Shown here: piece by piece, positions 38,689 through 48,127 of the stretch
Position numbering within the stretch: the first letter of the stretch is position 1
Layout: each line of letters starts with the position of its first letter
From: a cyanobacterium endosymbiont of Epithemia clementina EcSB
GTDB taxonomy: Bacteria > Cyanobacteriota > Cyanobacteriia > Cyanobacteriales > Microcystaceae
Reading direction: 5' to 3'
Assembly (NCBI RefSeq): GCF_029919255.1
Contig: NZ_CP123991.1
Coordinates: forward strand, 613,110 to 677,109
DNA length: 64,000 nucleotides
Position numbers and translations under genes: made by a program
Notes under the pieces: generated by a model
What the model was told of the DNA's origin: nothing
The model's database searches: none
The model's input: the letters and a program-made list of their open reading frames with translations, nothing else

Positions 38689-38880
38689 ATGTTGAGCCCA
38701 ATTTTAATATTTGATGTGGCTTTAGTTGCCTGGTCACTTCACTTAATGCAAGAAGCAGTTGACCAACAAGAATTCTCCTTAATGCTAGCAGGAACTTTAG
38801 TAGCCATGTCTGCCGCGGCAATGCTAGTGGTCTATTTTCTGATGGGGAACTGTTTAAACTATCTGATTCAACTTCATTAG
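38689..38880 (+). CDS. Small two-span membrane protein
   Basis: 63 residues from ATG 38689. Two hydrophobic segments (ILIFDVALVAWSLHLM and LAGTLVAMSAAAMLVVYFLM) are separated by the polar stretch QEAVDQQEFS, giving a hairpin in the membrane. Start and composition look genuine, and I believe that similar small proteins occur in other cyanobacteria, but the family and function are not known to me. It stands alone between the DUF4912 gene and recJ. Confidence 0.6.
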   Translation: MLSPILIFDVALVAWSLHLMQEAVDQQEFSLMLAGTLVAMSAAAMLVVYFLMGNCLNYLIQLH

Positions 38881-39150
38881 ATTTTCTAAAAAAGAATTAG
38901 AACAAACCCATAAATTTGAATGTGAAAAACAAAATACAAACAGAATAAAAAATTTTTTATTTTCTCTTCTCACAAAAGTTGATTGCATCACATACACTTC
39001 ATATTTGATTATAGTGTTGCACTTCAATATAAATAACTAAAAAAAACTTCTAAAATTTCTCCTAGTAGGGTGTGATCGTTGAAATCAAATTTCAAGAATT
39101 TTAAATAGGCCTTAGACTAAATAATCTCCAATAATCAAAATTTGATCCCG

Positions 39151-41121
39151 ATGAAATTGCCCGATCAACGATGGCAAGTTGCTATTCCTAATCCCGAACA
39201 AGTCAGACAACTGATAAAGACAACGGGACTACCACCCTTAATTGCCCAGGTTATCATTAATCGGGGTATTGAGACTCCAGATGCTACCGCAATCTACCTC
39301 AATCCTGAAGCCCAAACTCTTCCTTTGCCCTTAGAGGAATTCCCTGATTTAGAAATCAGTGTGAAATTGTTAAAAAATGCGATCGCCACAAAGAAAAAAA
39401 TCGCTATTTGTGGTGACTATGATGCTGACGGGATGACTAGTACTGCCCTGTTATTACGTGTTTTAACCCACTTGGGTGCTGATGTTTACTATAAAATCCC
39501 CAGTCGGATGAAAGATGGTTATGGCATTAATGAACGTATTGTAGAAGCTTTTGCTCATGAAGGAGTAGGGTTGATAATAACAGTTGACAATGGCATTACA
39601 GCTTATGAACCGATTGAACAAGCAGTAAAATTAGGGTTAAGTGTTATTATCACCGATCACCATAATCTCCCTAAAAAATTACCCCCAGCCGATGCAATTC
39701 TTAATCCTAAATTACTTCGAGAAACTTCTCCCTATCGTGGATTGGCAGGAGTTGGAGTAGCATATATTTTAGCTGTAACAATAGCTGAAGATTTTAGGTT
39801 ACTCAAGGATTTAGTAGACCCATTATTAGAACTATTCACGTTAGGAACTATAGCAGATTTAGTACCCCTCATTGGGGTCAACCGACGTTGGCTGAAACGG
39901 GGTTTACGGAAGCTTCCTCAGTCAAAATTAGCAGGAGTTCAAGCGCTTATGCAAGTTACCGGAATTAGTGAAGAACAAAAACAACTTAAACCCGATGATA
40001 TTGGCTTTCGGTTAGGACCAAGAATTAACGCAGTCGGACGCATTGGTGAGCCTCAAATAGCAATTGAGTTGTTAACTACTGATGATTATAAAATCGCATT
40101 AGAAAGAGCGATGCAGTGTGAACAAATTAACAGCGAACGTAAAGCCATATGTGAACAAATTGAATTAGAAGCCATTCATTTAGTAGAAAATACTCCAATC
40201 CTTTGGAAACGTGACCGTATTTTAGTTGTGATTAAATCTCAATGGCATCATGGGGTTATTGGCATTGTGGCTTCCCGTTTAGTGGAACGCTACGGGGTCC
40301 CTGTTTTTATCGGAACCTATGAAGAAAACTCTAGTAAGATTAGAGGGTCTGCACGAGGTATTAAAGAATTTAATGTAGTTGAAGGATTAGATTTTTGTCA
40401 AGATATATTGGAAAAATATGGAGGACATAAAGCCGCAGGGGGATTTAGTTTATCAGCTAGTAAATTAGAGACTTTTAAACAAAAATTAAGTTTTTTTGCC
40501 CATCAATGCTTACTAACTAAACACCTCAAACCTTTAGTAATGATTGATGCTCAGGCTAATTTAAAAGAATTAACTTCCAATTTATATCAGTCCATTGATC
40601 AACTACAACCTTGGGGTATTGGAAATCCCACTCCCATTTTTTGGACTCCTAACATTTATATTATTGAACAAAAAATAGTAGGCAAAAATCATATTAAGTT
40701 GGGAATTTCTCAAAATAATTATAACCAAGTAGAGATGGAGGCAATCGTTTGGCGTTGGGGTAAGTATTTTCCCTTACCTAAACGAGTTGACATTGCCTAT
40801 AAACTAACAGAAAATTACTGGAATGGTAATTCTAAAATTGAATTAGAAGTTGTAGGAATACGATTACCATTATTCCCTTTATCTACTTCTGATTTTAAGC
40901 TAGAAATTTTTCAATATCAAGGACGAAACTATCAATGTAGTTTTTCTAAAAACGAGAAAGAATTAAGAATTAGAAATGATAAAGGAAAAGTGTTAGCAGT
41001 GAAAAGAGGACAACAACAAGGATTATTAGGAACAACGCGAGAAAATTCTCAGAAAGTCGATATTACTCAGCCCCGTTACTTTAATTTAATTAAAACAGCT
41101 ATGGAGGTTTTAAACTTATGA
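39151..41121 (+). CDS. recJ: Single-strand-specific exonuclease RecJ
   Basis: 656 residues from ATG 39151 (a TTG at 39142 would add three). RecJ is a 5'-3' exonuclease used in RecF-pathway recombination and mismatch repair. DHH-family motifs: CGDYDADGMTSTA (Asp 89, 91, 93), TVDNGIT, ITDHHNLP (about 168), PRINAVGRIG, and the DHHA1 motif GGHKAAGGFSL. The C-terminal OB-like part is present (PWGIGNPTPIFW). Length is normal for cyanobacteria. A HIP1 octamer lies at 39379-39386. A perfect 21-bp inverted repeat follows 83 bases after the stop. Confidence 0.95.
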   Translation: MKLPDQRWQVAIPNPEQVRQLIKTTGLPPLIAQVIINRGIETPDATAIYLNPEAQTLPLPLEEFPDLEISVKLLKNAIATKKKIAICGDYDADGMTSTALLLRVLTHLGADVYYKIPSRMKDGYGINERIVEAFAHEGVGLIITVDNGITAYEPIEQAVKLGLSVIITDHHNLPKKLPPADAILNPKLLRETSPYRGLAGVGVAYILAVTIAEDFRLLKDLVDPLLELFTLGTIADLVPLIGVNRRWLKRGLRKLPQSKLAGVQALMQVTGISEEQKQLKPDDIGFRLGPRINAVGRIGEPQIAIELLTTDDYKIALERAMQCEQINSERKAICEQIELEAIHLVENTPILWKRDRILVVIKSQWHHGVIGIVASRLVERYGVPVFIGTYEENSSKIRGSARGIKEFNVVEGLDFCQDILEKYGGHKAAGGFSLSASKLETFKQKLSFFAHQCLLTKHLKPLVMIDAQANLKELTSNLYQSIDQLQPWGIGNPTPIFWTPNIYIIEQKIVGKNHIKLGISQNNYNQVEMEAIVWRWGKYFPLPKRVDIAYKLTENYWNGNSKIELEVVGIRLPLFPLSTSDFKLEIFQYQGRNYQCSFSKNEKELRIRNDKGKVLAVKRGQQQGLLGTTRENSQKVDITQPRYFNLIKTAMEVLNL

Positions 41122-41487
41122 ACCCTCAATCTACCCCAATCCATTCAGTTAAGTTACTCAATTTTTATTTCCTATCATTCAGATTGCAGAACAAAAATAC
41201 ACAGATAATTAATTATTAATCAATCAATTAGGTTTTTAGATTGATTAATAATTAATTATATTAAAAAAAGGTAAAGAAAAAGCTTTCAAATATAAATTTA
41301 CTGGCTACTATAGATAGTAGTAGGTCTTGTTTAAATTTGCACAAAAGCTAGTTAATTAAAGAATTAAAACATAAAAAAGCTAAATTTTGAAGGCAAGTAA
41401 AATTGTCTGAGTTAGAATTCCTAATTAACTACTCTAACCAGTTGTCGTCTTTGCAGTTTACTTAAGAATATTGTTACCTGTTAAACT
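41122..41487. other. Intergenic stretch with long hairpin
   Basis: Between recJ and the TPR operon. It contains the 21-bp inverted repeat 41205-41259; otherwise no feature is seen. Confidence 0.55.
41205..41259. repeat. Perfect 21-bp inverted repeat downstream of recJ
   Basis: The arm at 41205-41225 (ends TTAATCAATC) and its exact complement at 41239-41259 surround a 13-base loop. It is probably the recJ terminator or a spacer palindrome; no long T-run follows. Confidence 0.75.
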
Positions 41488-42477
41488 ATGTTAAGAGAGG
41501 TTGACCCTGTGACCATAACTTTTAATGATGCCAACGTAAAAGCTGCTTTAGCTGCCATTGAATCTGATGGGGCAACCCTGGATGAAAAAATTGAAATGTT
41601 AATTGAAATGGCTACAGGGCTGCAAAAAAGGATTAAAAGTTCCCAACAACTCGAAGATGCTGTTTTTCTTTACCATAGGGGCTTAGAATTATGTTCTCCT
41701 GACTACCCCTTATTGCAAGCAAGATGTTTATCGGGAATGGGAACTGCATTGCGAACAATTCCTGCAGAAGGGGAAAGTCGACTTTTAGAAGCAAAAACCG
41801 CTTATGAAACCGCCCTTCCTCTGCTCGAAAAATATGCATCTTCGGAAGAAGTCGCTGAGGTACATATGAACATAGGAGTTGTGCTACAAGGGTTGGTACC
41901 CTTCGGCAAAGCAACCATGCAAGATGCTATAAAAGCTTATCAAAAAGCGGCCAAAGTGTTCATTGGAGAGAATTATCCTCAAGAATTTTCCATATTACAA
42001 AATAACATTGCGATCGCTTATCTTTCAACACCTCTAGCTCTGGACGGAGAAGAAATGCGTCAAGCTATTGCGATTCAGTCTTTTGAGGCGGCCTTGAAAT
42101 GGGTGACGCTAACCGATCATCCCAGCGAATATGCTATGCTAAAGAATAATCTTGCCAACGCTCTGCAGTCTTTTCCGAGTACTCATCCAATAGAAAATAA
42201 CTTGAAAGCTCTAGCTGCATACGATGAGGCATTAAAAGTTCGTACTCCCCAAAATACTCCTATTGAATGGGCTAACACCATGTCAAATAAGGCGAACGTT
42301 TTGTTTAATTTACCTGATGATGTTGAACACCCTGAAAAGGGTAATCAAAATAATCTGATGGAAGCTAAAACTTGTTATCAAAAAGCTCAAGAAGTATTTA
42401 GTCAATACGGACAATGGGAACAAGTAGAGATCGTAAAAAAAGCTTTACAGGATATAGAAGTGCGATTTGGAAGCTAA
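41488..42477 (+). CDS. Tetratricopeptide-repeat protein of a hydrogenase-linked cassette
   Basis: 329 residues from ATG 41488. An all-helical, repeat-rich protein; TPR-like segments include EDAVFLYHRGLELCSPDYPL, EAKTAYETALPLLEKYAS, DAIKAYQKAAKVFIGENYP and KALAAYDEALKVRTPQ. It is the first gene of an operon with two small membrane proteins (next starts at 42509 and 42791) and a ruined NifU/Rieske gene. A TPR protein, small membrane proteins and a NifU/Rieske protein occur near hyp/hup genes in N2-fixing cyanobacteria, which suggests a role in uptake-hydrogenase maturation; that is inference. A HIP1 octamer is at 42010-42017. Confidence 0.7.
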   Translation: MLREVDPVTITFNDANVKAALAAIESDGATLDEKIEMLIEMATGLQKRIKSSQQLEDAVFLYHRGLELCSPDYPLLQARCLSGMGTALRTIPAEGESRLLEAKTAYETALPLLEKYASSEEVAEVHMNIGVVLQGLVPFGKATMQDAIKAYQKAAKVFIGENYPQEFSILQNNIAIAYLSTPLALDGEEMRQAIAIQSFEAALKWVTLTDHPSEYAMLKNNLANALQSFPSTHPIENNLKALAAYDEALKVRTPQNTPIEWANTMSNKANVLFNLPDDVEHPEKGNQNNLMEAKTCYQKAQEVFSQYGQWEQVEIVKKALQDIEVRFGS

Positions 42478-42508
42478 TGATTTAATTAATTAAAGGAGCG
42501 CAATTGAA

Positions 42509-42778
42509 ATGACCGAAATTCTAGGTGACTTAGGAACAAATCCGACCCTTCATAATTTTTTTGTGAATCTAATGATGGGAGAAATAACCATAGCAACAGG
42601 CTTGCTATGGTTAGTAGTAGCTACTATTATTTCTGTTATCAGTGGAGCTATCGGTGGAGTGTTGTTAGCAGGGAAGGATATTGGCTATCAACTGTCTGCC
42701 ATGATGGGGAGTTTATTAGGTCCTGCTGGGGTTATTCCAGTTGTTGCCATTGGACTTGTTCTATTGAGATTAGTGTAG
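42509..42778 (+). CDS. Small membrane protein (89 residues), operon member
   Basis: ATG 42509 with AAAGGAG upstream, 31 bases after the TPR gene. Two hydrophobic glycine-rich segments (ATGLLWLVVATIISVISGAI with GGVLLAG, and the C-terminal GVIPVVAIGLVLLRLV) indicate an integral membrane protein with a hairpin topology. I recognise it only as the kind of small membrane protein found in the hydrogenase-linked cassette; no enzymatic motif is present. Intact. Confidence 0.65.
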   Translation: MTEILGDLGTNPTLHNFFVNLMMGEITIATGLLWLVVATIISVISGAIGGVLLAGKDIGYQLSAMMGSLLGPAGVIPVVAIGLVLLRLV

Positions 42779-42790
42779 GAGTTACAGATA

Positions 42791-43015
42791 ATGTTAAAAC
42801 TGACCTGGTATTCTGTAAAATTATTTTTTAAAGGGAAATTGATCCGTGACCTTAGACATTTTTACCAACAACTTGCTTTTGGGTTTGTTATCGGACTGTT
42901 GTTGTTAGTTGGACTAGGTAAAATGGAAATTAATTTAGCTTTTGCTATTGCAATATCTAGTATAGTGACGGGGATGCTTATGCCTTTTTTGCTTAAAGAT
43001 ATAAAAATGCAGTGA
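42791..43015 (+). CDS. Small membrane protein (74 residues), operon member
   Basis: ATG 42791, 12 bases after the previous stop, with GGAG upstream, so it is probably translated as part of the same message. A basic amphipathic N-terminus (FFKGKLIRDLRHFYQQ) is followed by two spans (LAFGFVIGLLLLVGLG and LAFAIAISSIVTGMLMPFLL). Function is unknown. A terminator-like hairpin follows at 43036-43078, cutting the operon off from the decayed fourth gene. Confidence 0.65.
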   Translation: MLKLTWYSVKLFFKGKLIRDLRHFYQQLAFGFVIGLLLLVGLGKMEINLAFAIAISSIVTGMLMPFLLKDIKMQ

Positions 43016-43035
43016 TTGCTCGTATAGAGTGCTTC

Positions 43036-43078
43036 AAACTCTATAGTGACTAGTCATTAACTATTCACTATAGAGTTT
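43036..43078 (+). terminator. Hairpin after the three-gene operon
   Basis: AAACTCTATAGTGA (43036-43049) and its exact complement (43065-43078) run into TTTTTGC. It sits 20 bases after the last intact gene and before the NifU/Rieske wreck. Confidence 0.75.
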
Positions 43079-43086
43079 TTGCTGTT

Positions 43087-43881
43087 GATTATAAATCAAT
43101 CTACTTCTACATCAAGACAAGTAAAGACCTTAGAAAGCCTAGTAAAAAAATTAGTCCCTGTGAACAAGTAATATCCCAATGGGATAACAATCACCTTTTG
43201 ATTGTTGAAAGGTTAAAAAGTGCAGTTAAAAAATTATATAAAGAAAGGTTAACTTGTCTAGTTAGTAGTCTTAAACAAGAATTAATCGGTATATTGCCCC
43301 ATGCAGTTGAGGATAAAATTGTTTATGGATTATTACGTTATCATCAATTAATTAATTCTCCCAACTCCGCCTTTAAAAGAACGTTTTCAACAAGCATTAG
43401 GAACTATTCGAGCAGGATTGAAAGGTCATAACAGGGAGGTAGAATTGCCGGCTATTGAACCACCTAATAGTGTCAAAGTTCAACTGGTTGGGACTTGTAA
43501 GAAGTATCCAGCTTCTACCCTAATCTTGAAATAAGGAGTTGAACAGGCGATAAAGAGCTTTTATCGTAAAATTACGAAAGTCTTATCAGTTGATAACTAT
43601 GCAATTATTAGTAATAATAACAGCTATTATCGAAAGATTAAAGTTGATTTAAACCAGACAAGGTGAGCAAATAATTGGGTATGGTAATAGTTGCAATCAT
43701 TTAGCAATGCCATTAGACACTGAAAAAGTTGAAGATGCTATTTTAACTTGCCCATATCATGGGTTTTAAATATTGCTTAGCTACGGGACAATGTTTAACG
43801 GCACCTGGAATGTCTCTGGAAGCTTATTCCGTTAAATAATATAGAGATCGTGTACTAGTTAGAGCTTTTTTGAAGAAATGA
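43087..43881 (+). pseudogene. NifU-domain plus Rieske-domain protein, pseudogene
   Basis: Several frames together spell one protein. An N-terminal helical part (LESLVKKLVP, QVISQWDNNHLLIVERLKSA, PHAVEDKIVYGLLRYHQL) is followed by LKERFQQALGTIRAGLKG. A NifU-like core follows, with KVQLVGTCKKYPASTLILK-stop-GVEQAIK, in which the usual CxxC reads CKKY. The Rieske motif is then CNHLAMPLDTEK followed by LTCPYHGF. It ends at TGA 43879-43881. At least three frame changes and two stops make it non-functional. It probably once handled an Fe-S cluster for hydrogenase maturation. Confidence 0.8.
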
Positions 43882-43954
43882 CATTAATTGTTCAGAAAAA
43901 GATTAACTTTGATTGTACATAAGAGAAGTTGACCTTTTTCTGAACAATTAATGT
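43881..43954. repeat. Perfect 21-bp inverted repeat with 32-base loop
   Basis: The arm at 43881-43901 (begins ACATTAATTGTTCAG) and its exact complement at 43934-43954; AACTT/AAGTT in the loop extends the stem imperfectly. It starts at the very stop codon of the NifU/Rieske pseudogene, so it may be that gene's old terminator, still perfect although the gene is dead. Confidence 0.8.
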
Positions 43955-44931
43955 TTGAGATTATGCCGAACTAATGATGCAGAACTAATCAGTAAACTAT
44001 CAAGTTTATAAGTTTTTAGGATTTAAAATCGACATAATTTCTAATTATATAAGCTTTCCTTTGAATCAACTTTAATTCATCGTTAATATCTTCTACTTTT
44101 TTAAAAGTTATTTTTCAGTAAAGATCGATAATATTTATTTTGAATAAAATGCTTGATTGTTCTCCATTTCTTATTTGCTAGAGGTATTATTTTTAATATA
44201 TATTAATTATTTTTGCAGTTTTAATACCTAAGTTTACTATTTATTAATAAGCTCTCTAGATTTTTTTAAAATTGATGTTAAAAACATTTTCTAATCAAAA
44301 TATATTGTCTCTTAATTCAAGACTGAAAGAATATTTTTTGACTAGTATTTTAAGGAATTTAAGTTTTAATTTTAAAATTTTTTTCTGGCTATCTGGTTAA
44401 GCCTAAACTAGTTTTATTAGATTAAATCTATCTGCTACTACTTCAGCCTATGGTATTAATTCACTCAGAATCTTCTCGTCAAGGTTCCAAAAATATGTAC
44501 TAAACTTTTTAATTTCGGTCAAAACTTTTTACTCAAAGTCTCTAGTTGTATTATATTTTTTAATGTTCCTATTTTTATACTTTCTACGCTCACTCTTTTA
44601 TCTAAATAAACTAACACTACATAGTAACTTACCTTTTATTTAATCACAGCAATTTCATAAACTACCAACCGTTTCAATATTTGAATTTTTCTATCTGTAA
44701 GTTTTGAATAAAATCCTTGAGTAGTGTTTATATTTAATTTTCACTTATTTCGCTCATTTTGACTATATTCTCACTGTCACCATTTAACAACTCTTCAATA
44801 AATTTTGTCTTGAACTGTTATTATAAATATTTATTTAGAATTTTTAACTGTATGTTTTCTTCCCTAATAGATAGCTTAGTTTTTCTTTTAATTTATTTCC
44901 ACATTGATTATATTTCATGTGGCGACGATCT

Positions 44932-44980
44932 ATTAATTGTTAGAAAACTTTCTCTGAAAGAAAGTTTTCTAACAATTAAT
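44932..44980. repeat. Perfect 22-bp inverted repeat
   Basis: The arm at 44932-44953 (begins ATTAATTGTTAG) and its exact complement at 44959-44980, with a 5-base loop. The first ten bases of the arm share ATTAATTGTT with the hairpin at 43881. Confidence 0.85.
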
Positions 44981-45299
44981 CCATGATTTTAATGAAATTT
45001 GCTATTTCTTATATTTTTTTGTGAATAGAATTAATGGATAATAATAATTTCAGAAAGATTCATTATTTTTTTGATAAAACTAAGCTTAATAATTGATATT
45101 TTAAATATAAATCTTGTAAAAAGTTTGGTCTTAATAAGATTTAATTTAAATATTTTTTTTGAAAAACTACTTATAAAGTAATTAATGATCATGTTTAAAA
45201 TTAGAACGATAAGATATTTTTTTTAAAACTACTTAAATTATTTGTTTAAGAAATAAAGTTAGCTTGACAATAATAGATAAAGATGATTAAAATTCCACA

Positions 45300-45930
45300 A
45301 TTTTTATAGTATAGTGATTGAAATTAGAGTTAGTAATTTATACTTTCGGTTCAACCCGAGCGCAGAAAATACAAAGATACCTGTAACTTTTTCGGTTTCC
45401 TAATAAACTTTAATAGCTTAAAGATACATAGGACCTCTATTAATGAGAGTTTGCTTGACATTAACCCATTTTTTCTCTTTGTCTACCAAATTCTTCATAG
45501 TAAAAAAAGGAACTTATTTCCTCCAGGTCATTGAACAGTAATGGGTCGAAAGTGAATACCGCCTGTTTCTACAAAAGTCGGTACGCTATTTTAATCAAAA
45601 GTAATTTCAACAGTGATTTATTCCAAGTCAGTAGTCTAATGAATTAGGAGCTTACTAGGAAAAAATTAAACTTTCTTGGGTTTTCTAACAGGTTTTTCTT
45701 TAACGAATATGTTCTTGGAGTTATCGACAGAAATCTTCTATCACATAAGCTATTATTATAGTGACAAGAATTGATCTCCGAGTAAATTGGGGGTATTTGT
45801 TAGCTAATCCCGCATTTATAATTTCATCATGGGTCAAATTCTGAGAGTTAAGTAAATTTACAGGTCCGTCACTACAAACTATTAACATCACCAAACACAG
45901 TTTTAGAAAGACAATAATTTAAGACACAAA
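45300..45930 (-). pseudogene. Remnant of an unrecognised gene
   Basis: On the minus strand two stretches read like protein: HDEIINAGLANKYPQFTRR near 45800 and VPTFVETGGIHFRPITV near 45560, the latter followed by a stop and PGGNKFLF. Frame changes and stops occur between them. I cannot assign a family. Confidence 0.35.
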
Positions 45931-46133
45931 GCCTTTAATCCTACCTCGTTTTGTTCATCTCAAATTAAAAATTCCTTGTCTCTATAAGTATTTTTATTAA
46001 AGAAAATAATACATAGCATTTTAGATAAGTTAGGTTAACGACATTGGAGTCTACTCTACCAAAAATTCGTAACTACTCCCCCCCTCTTCCCTTTATCATG
46101 AGAATGATTGGGAAAAAGATTCAAGGAGCAAGG

Positions 46134-46466
46134 ATGACGCAACCAGCAAAACCACATGAAGCAAACTATTTGTATAATCAGCAAAACAGTTCACTGTCTC
46201 AACGTTTTGAAGAAATAGTGGCTATTGTCGAAACCCTAGCTTCTGATTGTAAAGGTAATACTTATGACTTGCTGTCTTTATTGCGCATTTTAGAAACTTT
46301 ACACCGACAAATCCGGTCAGATATGTTTGAACCTTCTTTGCCCGATACTCGGCAGAACTTATATGAAGTTCTAAGAAACATTGAAGAAACAGGAGGTTGG
46401 CCTTATATTGAACGAATGAAACTCCAAAAATTTCTTGAGCATTGGCTTAATTCAACCTCTTCCTAA
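46134..46466 (+). CDS. Conserved small cyanobacterial protein (110 residues)
   Basis: ATG 46134 with a strong AAGGAG is chosen; the frame is open further upstream to 46044. The sequence is helical and charged (LSQRFEEIVAIVETLASDCK, LLSLLRILETLHRQIRSDMF, then GGWPYIERMKLQKFLEHWL). I recognise it only as a conserved hypothetical protein. It precedes thf1 by 145 bases on the same strand, so the two may be linked. Confidence 0.65.
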   Translation: MTQPAKPHEANYLYNQQNSSLSQRFEEIVAIVETLASDCKGNTYDLLSLLRILETLHRQIRSDMFEPSLPDTRQNLYEVLRNIEETGGWPYIERMKLQKFLEHWLNSTSS

Positions 46467-46610
46467 ATTTTGAAAGATAGCGAGAGAAAGACTCTAAAAT
46501 TAGCTCGTTAACTTCCACTGAGTGACTTATTTTTCCTTGTCTTGGCAAAGAAGTCTTTACAAGGGACAATAGACTGCAGTTACTATCTCAATTAAATCTA
46601 AGTCTTTTTT

Positions 46611-47348
46611 GTGGATAAAGTTCGTACTGTTTCGGATACCAAACGGGATTTCTACACCCATCACGCCCAACCCATAAACTCTATTTACCGCCGTTTTATT
46701 GAAGAGTTGTTGGTAGAGATGCACCTGCTCTCAGTTAATGTAGATTTTCGTTACGATCCCATTTATGCTCTAGGGGTTGTCACTTCTTTCGAGCGTTTTG
46801 TTCAAGGATATCGACCTCAAAAAGACAAAGACTCTATTTTTTCAGCGTTGTGTTATTCAGTTGGAGGCAATGCGGAACAATATCGACAAGAAGCTCAAAC
46901 TCTCTTAACCCAGGTTAAAGGGATGTCGGTGTCAGATTTCATGAGAATTCTCAAAGCTGCTAATTCACAAGTTCCTGATGATGGAATATTAGGTGAAACT
47001 TTGCAAGCGATTGCTCAGAATTCTCAGTTCAAATATAGTCGTCTGTTTACGGTGGGTTTATATACTCTAATAATGGAACTTGATTTTGATCTAGTCGAAA
47101 ATAAGGAGAAGCGCAACCAAATTTTTGGTCAAATAGCTGAAGTGCTTCATTTATCTTCAGAAAAACTCCAAAAAGACTTGGAGCTCTACCGTAGTAATCT
47201 CGATAAAATGGAACAGTTACTTGCTGTTGTTGAAGATGCCCTCGAAGCAGGACGGAAAAAACGAAAACAAGCAACACAACAAACACAGACAACTGATTCT
47301 TCCGTTAATTTAAACGATGATTCTAACGATGATTCGACTAACTCATAA
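46611..47348 (+). CDS. thf1: Thf1/Psb29 protein
   Basis: 245 residues starting at GTG 46611. The conserved N-terminus VRTVSDTKRDFYTHHAQPIN and YRRFIEELLVEMHLLSVNVD identify the family; FTVGLYTLIMELDFDL and a C-terminal coiled coil (KLQKDLELYRSNLDKMEQLL) follow. Thf1/Psb29 associates with the FtsH protease and affects photosystem II biogenesis and turnover. Its retention beside a dead psbA gene suggests either an FtsH-related role independent of photosystem II or incomplete loss. Intact and of normal length. Confidence 0.92.
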   Translation: MDKVRTVSDTKRDFYTHHAQPINSIYRRFIEELLVEMHLLSVNVDFRYDPIYALGVVTSFERFVQGYRPQKDKDSIFSALCYSVGGNAEQYRQEAQTLLTQVKGMSVSDFMRILKAANSQVPDDGILGETLQAIAQNSQFKYSRLFTVGLYTLIMELDFDLVENKEKRNQIFGQIAEVLHLSSEKLQKDLELYRSNLDKMEQLLAVVEDALEAGRKKRKQATQQTQTTDSSVNLNDDSNDDSTNS

Positions 47349-48127
47349 TAGATGGATTTGATCAAAGGTTTAGCCAGGTTTAACTGAGGAAAAGGGAAAA
47401 GGGAAGAGTTTAGAGAATTTGATTATCTTATTATCATCGGATTATCAATATAAAACTACAATTACCAGTTTAGACTTTTTACTTTTTTCTAATCCCTAAT
47501 TCTTAATTTTTGATTCCCGCTATGGTTGAAACTTCCAACCGATAAAAAATTAACTTTCACCAACTGGACCTACAAATTGCTATCCTTGTTGCTCGTCCCT
47601 ATTAATTACTACATAAACCTTAATCTTCTATCAAATTCTAAGAAGTAAATTAAGTTTTTCTAAAAATAAGGTCTATTTTGCAATAGTGATTTATGAGAGA
47701 GAATATTTAGGAGATTTTGCAGAACCAATTCATATTCTTTTTAATAACTTATGGATATTATCTATGGCATTAATAGGCGTTATTTTTTTACTTCAATCTG
47801 CTATGTTTGAGTTCATTTATAAGTAAAATACTTAGAAAATACACTATATTTAGTATAGTTGCATATTAGTCAGTTAAGATTATAGTCTCAACTTTAGGGA
47901 GTACATAACTATTCTTACTAAAATTCATCTCCTATTGAGATTATTCTCAACAATTAGCAAACAATTGTTAAATTTTTCTAAAAAAAATACTAACTATACT
48001 GAAGCTGGCCCTAGCTGCCAGTCAACTTCATTACAATAAACAATGATTACGCGATAAACCCGAAGACTGAAGATACAATCTTTTGGGTCAAAGGGTGTGA
48101 GGAGATTAATTAAAGATTTTATTACTC
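47349..48127. other. Gene-free stretch
   Basis: A/T-rich DNA between thf1 and the SPOR-like gene. Only the fragment 47671-47826 looks coding. Confidence 0.5.
47671..47826 (+). pseudogene. Hydrophobic coding fragment without a start
   Basis: 51 codons before a TAA read VYFAIVIYEREYLGDFAEPI and a membrane-like stretch (LWILSMALIGVIFLLQSAMF). There is no good start codon or ribosome site; a stop lies three codons upstream of the first good residue. It is probably the C-terminal remnant of a membrane protein. Confidence 0.35.

Larger units (their letters stand above)
43955..46133. other. 2.2-kb eroded stretch
   Basis: No intact gene. It contains a perfect 22-bp hairpin (44932-44980) and a coding-like remnant on the minus strand (about 45300-45930). 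A 75-codon frame at 44759-44986 reads as low-complexity A/T text and runs into the hairpin, so I do not call it. Confidence 0.55.

Noticed and set aside
44759-44986. 75-codon open frame
   Set aside because: It reads as A/T-rich hydrophobic text without a ribosome site and its end is formed by the 22-bp hairpin at 44932-44980.
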